Assembly (NCBI RefSeq): GCF_004375085.3
Contig: NZ_SNAQ03000003.1
Span: 124,001-188,000 of the forward strand
DNA: 64,000 nucleotides
Source: Lewinella sp. W8
GTDB taxonomy: Bacteria; Bacteroidota; Bacteroidia; Chitinophagales; Saprospiraceae
Reading direction: 5' to 3'
The position numbers and the translations under genes were made by a program. Positions 25,137-34,574 of the stretch are shown piece after piece. The number at the start of each line of letters is the position of its first letter. Within the stretch, counting starts at the first letter, position 1. The notes beneath the pieces are model-generated. The model had not been told where the DNA came from and made no database searches. It saw only the letters and a program-made list of their open reading frames with translations.

Positions 25137-27500
25137 TTACCGAAGCTTTTCGATGAGCTCCTTGGGTTTGAAGGGCTTGGACAGAAAATCGTTCATGCCG
25201 GCCTCCATGGCCTTGTGGACGTCCTGCCGCATGGCCGATGCGGTCAGGGCGATTATCCTGGTGTCCCGGTTGGGGTTGGCCGTGGACCGGATCTTTTGTG
25301 TTACCTGGTAGCCATTGATTCCCGGAAGCTGAATGTCCATCAGGATGACGTCGAATTTGGTCGCGGCGGCTTTCAGCAATGCGTCCTCCCCGTTCTCGGC
25401 CAGCTCCTGTTGCACGCCGAGTTTTTCGAGCAGTTTGATGATGTATTTCTGGTTGATTCGGTTGTCTTCCACCACCAGGATGTTCATGTGCTTAGTGTTT
25501 TGCGAAGTAATGGGCGCGGGCCGCTGGTCGGCCCTGGATTCCGGGGCCGCTGATTCCGGGACGACCAGCGGGATCCACACGCTGAAAGTACTTCCCTTGC
25601 CCCGCTCACTTTGGGCTTCAATGCGCCCTCCGAGTAGGCCGACGAGTTCCTTGGTGATGGCCAGCCCCAGCCCGCTGCCGCGAATGTTGGCCCGTTCGTG
25701 GGCGTCGATCTGTTTGAATTTCAGAAAAACCTGATCCAGCTTATCGGCCGGGATGCCTTCGCCGGTATCCCAGACGGAAAGTTGGAGCATGGCCTGATCC
25801 TTGCCGTTCACCACCCTGGCCGATAATCCGATTTCCCCCTGCCGGGTGAACTTCTCGGCGTTACTGAGCAGGTTGTTGAGGATTTGCTGCAGGATTACCG
25901 GATCGGTGAGCACGATGTCCGGAAGCGCGGCGTCCTTCTGCAGCATCACGGAGACGGGCTTGGACAGTACCTTATTGCGGTAGGTGGCCAGCAGGTTCTC
26001 CATCAGGTTGTGCAGTCGGACCTCCCGGACGACGACATCAATGGAGCCACTCTGAATCTTGGCGATGTCCAGGACGTTGGAAATCAGTCCGTGGAGGAAA
26101 TTCGCCGAGTGATCGAGGGTCGTCACGTAGTCCAGCTGCTCCTCACTGAGTTCGGTGTCGTACAGGAGGTTTACCATGCCGATGACGGCATTCAGGGGGG
26201 TGCGGATTTCGTGACTCATGTTGGCCAGAAAGGCCTCCTCGGCCTGCTGGGCGTTTTCGGCGAGTTGCTTGGCGGCCAGAATCTCTTGCTCATTCTCCTT
26301 CCTGAGCGTAATGTCGGATTCGATGGCCATGAACCCCTGGACCTTGCCCTCCTCGTCGAGCATGGGGTTGCAAATGATCTTAATCCAGTAGGGCTCCCGT
26401 TGCTTATTGTAGTTCAGGACCTCCACGTCAAAACCCCGGTGTTCCTGGATGGCCTTCCGCATGATCTCGACCACCTCCTGGTCGGTTTCCGGACCCTGAA
26501 GGAAATCTCCGGGCCGCTTGCCGATGACCTCCTCCAGCGTGAAGCCGGAGATTTTGGTGAAGCCTTCGTTGACCCACTCCAGGTATCCTTCCTTGTCGGT
26601 AATGATGACTCCGTTGGTGGTTTGACTGGCGACGAGGGAAAGGCGTTCCAACTCCTTGTTCAGTTCCCGTTGCCGGGTGATGTCCCGACTGATGCCCACG
26701 ATGCCGGTAATTTTCCCCTTACCGTCAAGGAAGGGGAATTTGCTGGTGAGCATCCAGGCCTCTTTGCCGAAATCATTGTGGAGTATTTCCACGCGATTCT
26801 CCACGGGAATGCCGGTCGACAAAATTTCTTCCTCAATCAGCTTAGAGTTCTTTCCCGTGATGGAAAAGACTTCTTCGTCCGTCTTCCCGAGAATGTCTTC
26901 CGGAGCCGTGAAGCCCGTATGCTTCAGGTCCGCCGCATTCGTCAGGACCTTTCTTCGCTGCCCATCCTTTAGGTAGATGGCGTCGGGGAGGTAGTCAAGG
27001 ACGGTTTTCAGCAACCGCCGGTCGGCTTCCGATTCCTGCTCCGCGGCCAGGCGTCGGTCCTTTTCCCGTAGGTTCTGGTAGGTATTGATCAGCAGGCATA
27101 CGATCGGACGCAACTCCTTGATCTGAATGTCCGCAAAAGGCACGCTGCGTCTGAGAATCAGGGTCTGATCCGGGGCCGGGGAAAATACGTAGATCCACTG
27201 GTCGTCCAGCGGAACGACCTGATACCCACCCGATGTTTCCAGAAGGTGCTTAGAGGATAGAATTTCCTTCCCGACGGAGGACCGGGGGAACATCCCGGGA
27301 ACGGCAAAAGTGTACTGATGCTGGCCATCCGAAGCGGCGCTGGAGATTAACCCACAGGCATTGCATTCCAATCTTTTTAACAGCAGCGGGACCGTTTTAC
27401 GGACCAGCAGCCGCTCGGAAGTTTGGTTGCCGATGGCCAGCGCAATTTCCAGCAGGATATCGCTGAGAATCGGAGAATGCTTATTGCTCGAGGAGTCCAA
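25137..27500 (-). CDS. Hybrid sensor histidine kinase (GAF-like, PAS-PAS, HisKA-HATPase, REC)
   Basis: 787 residues with no transmembrane segment, hence a cytosolic sensor. The order is: a GAF-like N-terminus (about 10-150); PAS1 (about 165-285, VLDYLPDAIYLKDG); PAS2 (about 290-410); HisKA with NMSHEIRTPLN (His430); HATPase with NLLSNAEKF and GSGLGLAIT; and a receiver (about 675-787) with VILMDIQLPG (Asp722). PAS2 ends PGDFLQGPETD, very like a LOV domain, but the flavin-binding cysteine of the NCRFLQ motif is replaced, so light sensing is unlikely. The start overlaps the stop of the upstream FIST gene by 20 bases, so the two are translationally coupled and probably function as sensor plus kinase. 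Confidence 0.88.
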   Translation of the reverse strand: MDSSSNKHSPILSDILLEIALAIGNQTSERLLVRKTVPLLLKRLECNACGLISSAASDGQHQYTFAVPGMFPRSSVGKEILSSKHLLETSGGYQVVPLDDQWIYVFSPAPDQTLILRRSVPFADIQIKELRPIVCLLINTYQNLREKDRRLAAEQESEADRRLLKTVLDYLPDAIYLKDGQRRKVLTNAADLKHTGFTAPEDILGKTDEEVFSITGKNSKLIEEEILSTGIPVENRVEILHNDFGKEAWMLTSKFPFLDGKGKITGIVGISRDITRQRELNKELERLSLVASQTTNGVIITDKEGYLEWVNEGFTKISGFTLEEVIGKRPGDFLQGPETDQEVVEIMRKAIQEHRGFDVEVLNYNKQREPYWIKIICNPMLDEEGKVQGFMAIESDITLRKENEQEILAAKQLAENAQQAEEAFLANMSHEIRTPLNAVIGMVNLLYDTELSEEQLDYVTTLDHSANFLHGLISNVLDIAKIQSGSIDVVVREVRLHNLMENLLATYRNKVLSKPVSVMLQKDAALPDIVLTDPVILQQILNNLLSNAEKFTRQGEIGLSARVVNGKDQAMLQLSVWDTGEGIPADKLDQVFLKFKQIDAHERANIRGSGLGLAITKELVGLLGGRIEAQSERGKGSTFSVWIPLVVPESAAPESRADQRPAPITSQNTKHMNILVVEDNRINQKYIIKLLEKLGVQQELAENGEDALLKAAATKFDVILMDIQLPGINGYQVTQKIRSTANPNRDTRIIALTASAMRQDVHKAMEAGMNDFLSKPFKPKELIEKLR

Positions 27501-28584
27501 CTACGGCCGTTTTGTTGTAGACGTCAAGATACGAATCTCCGTTATTGGCAATTTCTCCCAGGGTGAGGGCTCCGAAGGCGTTGGCTTCGGGGTCGAGGGC
27601 CAGCAGCTCCCGTTCGAAGTGATCGCCCATGAACAGCACTCGCGAAATACAGTCAATGATCAGCGTTCCTCCCCCCAGGTTTCCGGAGTCGGTGGCCGCC
27701 TGCCGGGCCTGGCCCGCCCCGGCGATGAGGCTCTCCAAATCGCCGTACAGGATTTGGACGAAGGAACCCTCCTCGATGTCGTCCAGCAAAAAGATGCGCT
27801 CGTTTTCGGTCTGAAAGGGGTCGCGCACGATCATTTCGTCGTTGAGCTTTTGAATGCCGAAGGGATAGGATTTGGTGGCGTTGAAAAAATCGCCAAAATC
27901 AAAGGCTTTACCGGCGTGCTCTTCCACGATTTTCTGGTAAGTGCTCATGGCCGGTTGCCAGTTCAGGCTGATGACCTGATTGCCCTCCGCCTCGGTTACC
28001 TTCATGGGCTCACTGATGGGTTTCCACCCGTGGGCGATCCCCAGCGTAATGGGTTTTGGCATGAGGGCCACCACCGCACTGCCGTGGGTAACCCCCGCAT
28101 TGCTGATGATGCAGGGAAACGGACGAAAGGCCAGGGAGCCCGCTCCTCCGCCAAGGTAATTGGGGAGAGATCCGTACAGGTTATACAGGGTATCCAGTAG
28201 TTGGCTTTTTCCCCGAACCAGCGCATCGATGAAAATGAAGATGGAGGCGTTCTCGATTTCGGGGACGTCAAAGGCAGTGGTGATCTTATCCTCAATCGCT
28301 ACTTCGTCGAAGTCGAGAATGGTCACACTGGCCATCTCTTCCCGTAGCCCCAGGATGATACTCTTGTCGCTAAAGCGCTGCCCGTCGATGATCACCTCCG
28401 GGAAGACCGCTCCGATGACGGTGGTTTTCATTTGGCGCAATTGCTCCTGCAGGGTGGCTACGTCGAGATTCACGTCTGCGCCGACGTACATCAGGATGGA
28501 GTTGACCGAGGTAGTGGCCTCAAGCTCTCGCAGCACCTCCGTTAATTGATGAGCTTCCTCCTGGGAAACAATGCGCTTTAACAT
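27481..28584 (-). CDS. FIST domain sensory protein (NosP-like candidate)
   Basis: 367 residues from the ATG at 28584; the open frame extends upstream but that part looks non-coding. The FIST_N region covers about 20-220 (VGADVNLDVATLQEQLRQ, GGGAGSLAFRPFP, THGSAVVALMP). FIST_C covers the rest, with YPFGIQKLNDEMIVRDP and an NRVLFMGDHFERELLAL-like motif (SRVLFMGDHF) typical of the family. FIST proteins bind small ligands. Some, called NosP, bind haem and nitric oxide and control a co-transcribed histidine kinase. Here the next gene is a hybrid kinase overlapping by 20 bases, the expected partner. Ligand not determinable from sequence alone. Confidence 0.82.
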   Translation of the reverse strand: MLKRIVSQEEAHQLTEVLRELEATTSVNSILMYVGADVNLDVATLQEQLRQMKTTVIGAVFPEVIIDGQRFSDKSIILGLREEMASVTILDFDEVAIEDKITTAFDVPEIENASIFIFIDALVRGKSQLLDTLYNLYGSLPNYLGGGAGSLAFRPFPCIISNAGVTHGSAVVALMPKPITLGIAHGWKPISEPMKVTEAEGNQVISLNWQPAMSTYQKIVEEHAGKAFDFGDFFNATKSYPFGIQKLNDEMIVRDPFQTENERIFLLDDIEEGSFVQILYGDLESLIAGAGQARQAATDSGNLGGGTLIIDCISRVLFMGDHFERELLALDPEANAFGALTLGEIANNGDSYLDVYNKTAVVGLLEQ

Positions 28585-29489
28585 AGTGAACAGCTTTCTA
28601 ACTAAGGGTAAGGTCCCGGATGGGCACCAAATCATACAATTCCCGACCAAAGTATTCAATTTTGGCGGGACTTTCGTCCCTAAGCCACCCAACGGGATGA
28701 CAAGTCCTTTTAGGATGCACTTTTTCGGTGATGAACGGATAAAACCCCGTTGGCCGCCGTGCAAAATTATCCGGTAGGGGATTCAGAGGTTGGGTAGGGG
28801 TTGGAATAGTTAGGGGCCTGCCGGCCGGGTGCAAGGTGGAACCTTCCGGCGCAGTGGTTCCGGGTTGTTTGGTTGCCGGGTGGTCTACCGGTGACTGAGG
28901 GAGCATCTTTTGCATACCGGACGTAGGGTAATAACAATCCAGTCTTCTGGCCAGAGGTAACCCGTGGTCGGCGCTGTTTCGCGAAGGCGTAGCCGAGCGA
29001 AATGGCGTCCGAACTCTATTTGATGACAAAATTTTTCTCACCCTACAATGCATGGGTGGCCGTCGGGAGGATTAACGGGGGAGGAACCACGCACCCCTTC
29101 CCTCAAACTCCTCACTCCGGGTAAGGCGCGTCTGATCGCTTCCGTCCGGGCGCATGAGGTAGAGTTCTCCGTCGTAGCCGTGGCGGGGATGAAATAGTAT
29201 CTGGTGCGTGATTTTTCAATTTTAATCGATTCCTGGCCAATAAGTTGGTTCCGCTGGACCTGGTTGGCCGGACTACCTGGGTGAACGGTATCTTCCTCGG
29301 GGGCTGGCTGTATGTGGGGAAATTACCGGTGGTTGAACAGGAAATACTTGTCGGCGGGGACAATCGTGACGAATCAGTATGCGTCCGTGGTCTACCAAAA
29401 AGTATACAACTCCCGTAATCGTGTATACGCCATTCAGCTCCCCAACCCTCCACCTTTGCAGTATTCCTAACTTAAACAAGTTCCCAATA
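28585..29489. other. 905-bp intergenic region with one dispersed repeat, no gene seen
   Basis: No reading frame here has convincing composition; the longest (28598-29053 minus, 151 codons) is proline/arginine-rich without a recognisable domain. A structured repeat lies at 28964-29046. The region carries the divergent promoters of the FIST-kinase operon and the SDR operon; CACCTTTG near 29449 is a weak -7 candidate for the latter. Confidence 0.45.
28964..29046. repeat. Dispersed repeat GCGAAGGCGTAGCCGAG, copy 1
   Basis: It matches 35016-35112 (shared GCGAAGGCGTAGCCGAG-YGAAATGGCGTCCGAAC and a TTTTT-TCACCCTAC end). It contains a hairpin TTTCGC...GCGAAA enclosing GGC-GTA-GCC. In the other copy the outer stem changes to TTTTGC/GTGAAA and still pairs through G-T wobbles. 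Confidence 0.6.
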
Positions 29490-30446
29490 ATGAGTGCAAA
29501 TTCTCAATTCGGTAAACAGGGCTGGACCCCCGCCCGCATCGATTCCCTTGCCGGGAAAACTTACCTCATCACCGGTACCACCTCCGGCACCGGATTCGAG
29601 GCGGCCAGGATCCTACTCGGTAAAGGCGCCGAGGTCGTCATGCTGAACCGCAACGAGCAGAAAGCGGCCGGGGTGATCGCTGATCTGAAGCAACGGGTGG
29701 GAGCGGGCTCAAAGGTGTCTAACGTAAAAATGGACCTGGCGGACCTGGCTTCCGTACGCGCGGCCGCTGAAGAAATTCTGACGAAAGTGCCCAAAATCGA
29801 CGCGCTGATCTGCAACGCCGCCATCGCGCAGGTGCCCCAACAGCAGCTGACCAAAGATGGCTTCGAAAGTCAGCTAGGCGTGAATCACTACGGCCACTTT
29901 TTGCTCTGTAGTTTGCTGTTTGACCGCTTGAACGAATCCCGCGGACGCATCGTCGTCGTGGCCAGCGAAGGCTACAAGATGGGGAGTAAAACTATTCAGT
30001 TCGACGACATGAACTGGGACAAAAATTACAGTCCCAATGCCGTCTACTCCCAGAGTAAACTGGCGCAGATGATGTTCGCCTACGAACTACAAGACCGCGT
30101 AAAAGCAGCCGGTAAGCAGGTGACCGCCTACGTTTGCCACCCCGGTGCCTCGGCAACTTCGCTGATCGAGAACAGTGGCAGCCGGATGTCGAAAATTATC
30201 TTCGGGCTGATGGCGAAGACGCCGCTCGTGCAGTCGGCCGAAAAGGGTGCGTATGGCCAGGTGATGCTCGCCACCGAGCCGACAGAAAACCTGGACCAAA
30301 AAGCGTACTACGGCCCGACGGGCTTTCAGAACTTTACCGGTCCGGTTCGGGCCAGCGAGGTGGCGCCCCACGCCCAGGATAAGGTGACGATGGAGCGGCT
30401 TTGGTCGGTTTCCGAGAAGGCCGTAGGTTTTACCTGGAATATTTAA
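29490..30446 (+). CDS. SDR-family oxidoreductase (retinol dehydrogenase/protochlorophyllide reductase-like)
   Basis: 318 residues from the ATG at 29490; an upstream in-frame ATG at 29379 lies in poor sequence. The cofactor motif is TGTTSGTGFEAA (about residue 33), with ICNAAIAQ, the catalytic Ser in VVASEGYK and YSQSKLAQ (Tyr-x-x-x-Lys). NRN after the second strand suggests NADP(H). Members of this subgroup reduce or oxidise lipophilic carbonyls; substrate unknown. It is followed within 16 bases by a membrane protein and then an AraC regulator, forming a small operon. Confidence 0.82.
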   Translation: MSANSQFGKQGWTPARIDSLAGKTYLITGTTSGTGFEAARILLGKGAEVVMLNRNEQKAAGVIADLKQRVGAGSKVSNVKMDLADLASVRAAAEEILTKVPKIDALICNAAIAQVPQQQLTKDGFESQLGVNHYGHFLLCSLLFDRLNESRGRIVVVASEGYKMGSKTIQFDDMNWDKNYSPNAVYSQSKLAQMMFAYELQDRVKAAGKQVTAYVCHPGASATSLIENSGSRMSKIIFGLMAKTPLVQSAEKGAYGQVMLATEPTENLDQKAYYGPTGFQNFTGPVRASEVAPHAQDKVTMERLWSVSEKAVGFTWNI

Positions 30447-30461
30447 GCTAAAACATATAAT

Positions 30462-30968
30462 ATGGATATCTTGAAAGCAGCCACCGACTGGGCTAAAGCC
30501 GAACTCGTTTCCACCCCCTTCTTCGTCCTCGCCGGCCTCCTCTTCCTCGGGGCAAGCATCGGTTTTTGGCAGCTGGGCAAGACCGAACTGGCCCGGGCCT
30601 ACATCATTCCCACGCTGGTAGCTGGCGTTCTGCTGGTCATCATCGGGACGGGGCTGTACTTCACCAACCGCGCCCGGCTGGCCGATTTTCCCGTCGCCTA
30701 CGAGCGGGATGCCCCGGCCTTCGTGGCCGCCGAAAGCGAGCGTGCCGCGGCGACCCTGAAGGAGTATAGCACTATCGTATTCACTGCCATACCTCTTATC
30801 ATTGCATCCTGCGCCCTCGCCCTTATGTTTCTAAGCGGCCCTAACTGGCGAGCGGCTTTGATCACGACCATCGCGATGCTGACGGTCATCTTGCTGATCG
30901 ACGGCACGGCCTACGCCCGGATCGCCGCTTATTACGAACAACTCAAAGTCGCGGGCGAAACGCTGTAA
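30462..30968 (+). CDS. Four-helix membrane protein of unknown function
   Basis: 168 residues with four predicted transmembrane segments (about 20-38, 46-65, 106-124, 132-150). A central soluble loop contains YERDAPAFVAAESERAAATLKEYS. The segment FTNRARLADFPVAYERD is distinctive, but no family name is known to me. It lies between the SDR gene (15-base gap) and the AraC regulator (14-base gap), and this three-gene unit suggests a shared inducer. Confidence 0.7.
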   Translation: MDILKAATDWAKAELVSTPFFVLAGLLFLGASIGFWQLGKTELARAYIIPTLVAGVLLVIIGTGLYFTNRARLADFPVAYERDAPAFVAAESERAAATLKEYSTIVFTAIPLIIASCALALMFLSGPNWRAALITTIAMLTVILLIDGTAYARIAAYYEQLKVAGETL

Positions 30969-30982
30969 TCAAATTTCTCAAC

Positions 30983-31897
30983 ATGCAACACTTCAAAACC
31001 CTTGCTGCCTACTTCGCGTACATGGGGATGCCCCGCCCGGAGCACCCCATGCTGAGCGTGCTGACGGCGGGGGCGGATGATTTTCTGCCCTGCCCCAAAA
31101 CCAGTTCCCAACCGATCACCACGGGCTGCTATTCCATCAGCCTGAAAAAAATCGTCAGGGGAAACCTCACCTACGGCAGGACGAAGTACGACTTTTCCGG
31201 CGGGGCCCTGATCTTCATCGCTCCGGGTCAAATTTTGCAGTGGGACGAAAGCGTGGTCTTTGAACGGCAAAAGGGTTTTTCCATCAACTTCCACGAAGAT
31301 TTTCTGCGGGGAACGGAACTGGCCCGTCAAATCAAACGATACGGTTTCTTTTCCTATTCCGTCAACGAAGCACTCCATCTTTCCCCCCGGGAAGAACGGC
31401 AACTGGAAGCCATTGTCGGGAGCATCGAACTGGAGTACCACAACAACCAGGATGCCTTCAGTAAGGACATCATCATCTCCCAGCTGAGCACCCTGCTGAA
31501 GTACGCCGATAGGTTCTACAATCGGCAGTTTCTCGACCGGAAGGCGTTGTCAAACGACCTGCTTACCCGGTTCAACCAACGGCTTAGGGCCTACTTCGAG
31601 TCGGGGCAATTGGAGGGGCAGGGAATTCCGAGTATCGAGCGAATGGCGGCGGAGCTAGCGGTTTCCCAGCGTTACCTGAGCGATACACTGAAGAAGGAGA
31701 CGGGGAAGACGACCACCGAACATCTGCAATTGTACCTGATCGATGAAGCCAAAGAAATGCTGTTGCAACCGGACAGAAGTATCGCGGAGGTGGCGTATGC
31801 CCTCGGCTTTGAGTACCCGCAGTACTTCTCGCGTTTATTTAAGCAGAAGGAAGGTTTGAGTCCGTCGGCTTACCGGGATAAGTACCGGTTGAATTGA
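30983..31897 (+). CDS. AraC-family transcriptional regulator
   Basis: 304 residues. The N-terminal cupin-like sensing region covers about 40-160 (GGALIFIAPGQILQW). The C-terminal double helix-turn-helix covers about 205-300, with IERMAAELAVSQRYLSDTLKKETGKTT and IAEVAYALGFEYPQYFSRLFKQKEGLSPSAYR. It probably controls its own operon (SDR plus membrane protein), as is common when the regulator is the terminal gene. Confidence 0.85.
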   Translation: MQHFKTLAAYFAYMGMPRPEHPMLSVLTAGADDFLPCPKTSSQPITTGCYSISLKKIVRGNLTYGRTKYDFSGGALIFIAPGQILQWDESVVFERQKGFSINFHEDFLRGTELARQIKRYGFFSYSVNEALHLSPREERQLEAIVGSIELEYHNNQDAFSKDIIISQLSTLLKYADRFYNRQFLDRKALSNDLLTRFNQRLRAYFESGQLEGQGIPSIERMAAELAVSQRYLSDTLKKETGKTTTEHLQLYLIDEAKEMLLQPDRSIAEVAYALGFEYPQYFSRLFKQKEGLSPSAYRDKYRLN

Positions 31898-32375
31898 ACT
31901 AAAGGGTGAATTTGCCGGTACGTCAGCCCCCCTGTAACCGACGCTTCTTTACTAATTATGCTCGTCCAGCCGCACTACTTCGTCTTCTGGCTACCATAAT
32001 GCGAACGATTTTGAATACTACTGGGATAAGTGTTCCACCAAAGTCCCCGAAGGGGCGGGCAGTGGGCCGGCCCTCATCCTTTCTGAACGCTCCAATTGAA
32101 CGTTAGATCAATCACCTTCCAACCTCCCCCTCGCTCCCCATCCCCCGCAACTTTCCACCTCCCCACTACCGTTCCTCCACCAACATTAAGCCAGTAAATG
32201 AAGGATTCTCACTATTCGGTAAGGCGTTTGCGCCCCGGTCGCCGACGGCGACGCCGCCGCTGAACCGGCCTTTGACGGTCGGTCGGATCGCCCGGGCGTG
32301 CCCGTGGACGGACCGCGAAAAAAATGGTCTGACTAGTCTCCCAATCCTTATTTACTCCTTAATTTTGCGCCCCTT
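31898..32375. other. 478-bp intergenic region upstream of argS
   Basis: No gene seen. It contains a GC-rich block near 32230-32300 with a GTCGCC-GAC-GGCGAC hairpin, and a GACTAGTC palindrome (32331-32338) about 30 bases upstream of the argS -7 element. No match to the other repeat families was found. Confidence 0.4.
32360..32367 (+). promoter_or_regulatory. Candidate -7 element of argS
   Basis: TAATTTTG fits TAnnTTTG perfectly and ends nine bases before the ATG, implying a leaderless or nearly leaderless mRNA. No TTG is found 19-20 bases upstream. Confidence 0.45.
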
Positions 32376-34229
32376 ATGGCACATTCCCTTCCCGAAATTT
32401 TGACGTCCGGCGTGCAGGCCGCCCTCACGGCCCTTTATGACGTTGACGGATCCGCACAAGACATTACCCTGCAAACCACCCGGAAGGAGTTTGAGGGAGA
32501 GTTCACCGTGGTTACTTTTCCCCTCACCCGCCTAGCCCGGAAAAAACCGGACGAGATCGCCGGTGACCTGGGTAACTACCTGAAGGAAAAGCTCGCCGAA
32601 GTCAGTGACTTTAACGTCATCAAGGGGTTCCTCAACCTGGTCATTGCGCCCACTTACTGGCGGGACTTCCTCCTGAACGGACCCCAAAAGGCCGATTTTG
32701 GGCGGGGCGAACGGAAGGGAGAAACCGTGGTCGTGGAGTTTTCGAGCCCCAACACCAACAAGCCCCTGCACCTGGGCCACGTGCGGAACATCCTGCTGGG
32801 GTGGTCCAGCAGTCAGTTGCTGGAGGCCGCCGGGTACGACGTGAAGAAGGTGCAGATCATCAACGACCGGGGAATCGCCATCTGCAAATCCATGCTGGCC
32901 TGGGAACGCTTTGGCGAAGGCGCGACCCCGGAAAGCACCGGGGTGAAGTCCGATCACTTCGTGGGCGATTTCTACGTCCTTTTTGAGAAGAAGTTCCGGG
33001 AGGAATACGCTGCCTGGCAGGAAAGCGCGGAGGCCCAGCGCATCCTGCAAGAAAAGAAGAAAGCGGATCAGGAGGCCAGCGCCTTCTGGAAGGGCTTCAA
33101 GAACCAGTACTTCAACGAGCACAGCAAGCTCGGCGCGGAGGCCCAACAGATGCTTCTACGGTGGGAAGCCGGCGACGAGTCGGTGGTCAAGCTGTGGAAA
33201 AAGATGAACGCCTGGGTCTACGCCGGTTTCGACGAAACCTACGACCGGCTGGGCGTGAGCTTTGATAAGCTCTACTACGAATCCAACACCTACCTGTTAG
33301 GTAAGGATATGGTGGACAAGGGCTTGAGCACCGACGTATTCCAGAAGCGGGACGATGGTTCGGTATTTGCCGACCTGACCGACGCCAAGCTCTCCGAAAA
33401 AACGCTCATGCGGGCGGACGGTACGAGCATCTACGTCACCCAGGATTTGGGTACGGCCCGTTTGCGGTACGACGACTTTGGCGCCAAGCGGATGGTCTAC
33501 GTGGTCGCCGACGAGCAGAACCACCACTTCCGGACCCTCTTCGAGTTACTGAAGCGGCTGGAGGAACCCTACGCCGACGGCCTCTTCCACCTGAGCTACG
33601 GCATGGTGGACCTGCCGTCCGGCCGGATGAAGAGCCGGGAAGGCACCGTGGTGGACGCCGATGACCTGATGAATGAGGTCATCCATGAGGCGCGCCTGGC
33701 GAGCCAGGAACGGTCCGCCACCGAAGGACTCAGCGAAGCGGAGCAGGAGGACATCATCCGGCAGATCGGCATGGCAGCCCTGAAGTTTCACATCATCAAG
33801 GTCGGCCCCCAGAAACGGATGGTCTTTGACCCCAAGGAGAGTGTAGACATGCAGGGGCAAACCGGCCCCTACGTGCAGAACGCTTACGTCCGGACGCAGG
33901 CCGTCTGGCGGAAAGCCGGTGCGGACCGGGACGTATCCGCCGCCGGGGACTACCGGGATTTGGCTCCCGCGGAGCGGGATCTGATCGCCCAGCTCTACGC
34001 TTACCCGAACCTGATTCAGGAGGCCGCCGAGCAGTACGACCCGAGTTTGATCGCTATGTACTGTTACGAACTGGCCAAAAACCTACACAAGTTCTGGCAC
34101 GACCACAGCATCCTCAACGCCGAAACCGAAGCCGCCGTAGCCTTCCGCCTGCAACTCTGCCGGGCCGTGGGCAACGTGCTGAAGTCGGGGATGTTGCTGC
34201 TGGGCATTGAGGTGCCGGAGCGGATGTAG
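32376..34229 (+). CDS. argS: Arginyl-tRNA synthetase
   Basis: 617 residues. The N-terminal Add-1 domain (1-110) and class I signature LHLGHVRN (HLGH at 132-135) are present; SSPNTNKPLH just before it is diagnostic of ArgRS. The second signature is GRMKSREGTVVDADDLM. The C-terminal anticodon-binding DALR domain includes QTGPYVQNAYVRTQAVWRK. It charges tRNA-Arg in the cytoplasm and is normally essential. Slightly longer than most bacterial ArgRS because of an insertion at about 190-270 (lysine/glutamate-rich), typical of the Bacteroidota form. Confidence 0.95.
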   Translation: MAHSLPEILTSGVQAALTALYDVDGSAQDITLQTTRKEFEGEFTVVTFPLTRLARKKPDEIAGDLGNYLKEKLAEVSDFNVIKGFLNLVIAPTYWRDFLLNGPQKADFGRGERKGETVVVEFSSPNTNKPLHLGHVRNILLGWSSSQLLEAAGYDVKKVQIINDRGIAICKSMLAWERFGEGATPESTGVKSDHFVGDFYVLFEKKFREEYAAWQESAEAQRILQEKKKADQEASAFWKGFKNQYFNEHSKLGAEAQQMLLRWEAGDESVVKLWKKMNAWVYAGFDETYDRLGVSFDKLYYESNTYLLGKDMVDKGLSTDVFQKRDDGSVFADLTDAKLSEKTLMRADGTSIYVTQDLGTARLRYDDFGAKRMVYVVADEQNHHFRTLFELLKRLEEPYADGLFHLSYGMVDLPSGRMKSREGTVVDADDLMNEVIHEARLASQERSATEGLSEAEQEDIIRQIGMAALKFHIIKVGPQKRMVFDPKESVDMQGQTGPYVQNAYVRTQAVWRKAGADRDVSAAGDYRDLAPAERDLIAQLYAYPNLIQEAAEQYDPSLIAMYCYELAKNLHKFWHDHSILNAETEAAVAFRLQLCRAVGNVLKSGMLLLGIEVPERM

Positions 34230-34249
34230 GAGTAGGAGACGTAATGGCC

Positions 34250-34393
34250 TAGGCTGTTCCGTGAATTAACCCTTTGGCCATCAAGTCATTGAATTTTCCA
34301 GTAGCGACAAGGCATGCCTTGTCGCTACCGTTTGCCCCTCTGAACTGCCGCGATTCCGCAGGAATCGCTGATGAAACCTCACGGAACAGCCTA
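34250..34393. mobile_element. 144-bp MITE-like element, copy A, with 10-bp target duplication
   Basis: It begins TAGGCTGTTCCGTGA and ends with the exact inverse TCACGGAACAGCCTA. Flanks are CGTAATGGCC (34240-34249) and CCTAATGGCC (34394-34403), a 10-bp direct repeat with one difference. Inside are two hairpins: a perfect 28-bp palindrome (34301-34328, GTAGCGACAAGGCA and its inverse) and GCGATTCC-GCA-GGAATCGC (34350-34368). Copy B, of identical length, is at 37499-37642, and a diverged relic is near 50181-50333. No transposase is encoded. Confidence 0.82.
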
Positions 34394-34574
34394 CCTAATG
34401 GCCTCACCGCTATTTTCCTTAAAAACAAACTGTTAAATCCCGGAAACCCTTCTTTAGGCTCGTTAAGCTGGGCTTAAAGGAGGGTTTTTGCGTGGGTCCT
34501 GCGGGGTGGGATGGTAGCTTTATTGCAACCGGACGAAGCGATTTTCGTCCCTTTCCCCACAAAAACCCATCAAA

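Noticed and set aside
25884-26972. 362-codon open frame on the plus strand
   Set aside because: Antisense to the hybrid histidine kinase, with no recognisable domain.
28598-29053. 151-codon minus-strand frame upstream of the FIST gene
   Set aside because: Overlaps a dispersed repeat; the peptide is Pro/Arg-rich without structure, and the FIST start at 28584 does not need it.
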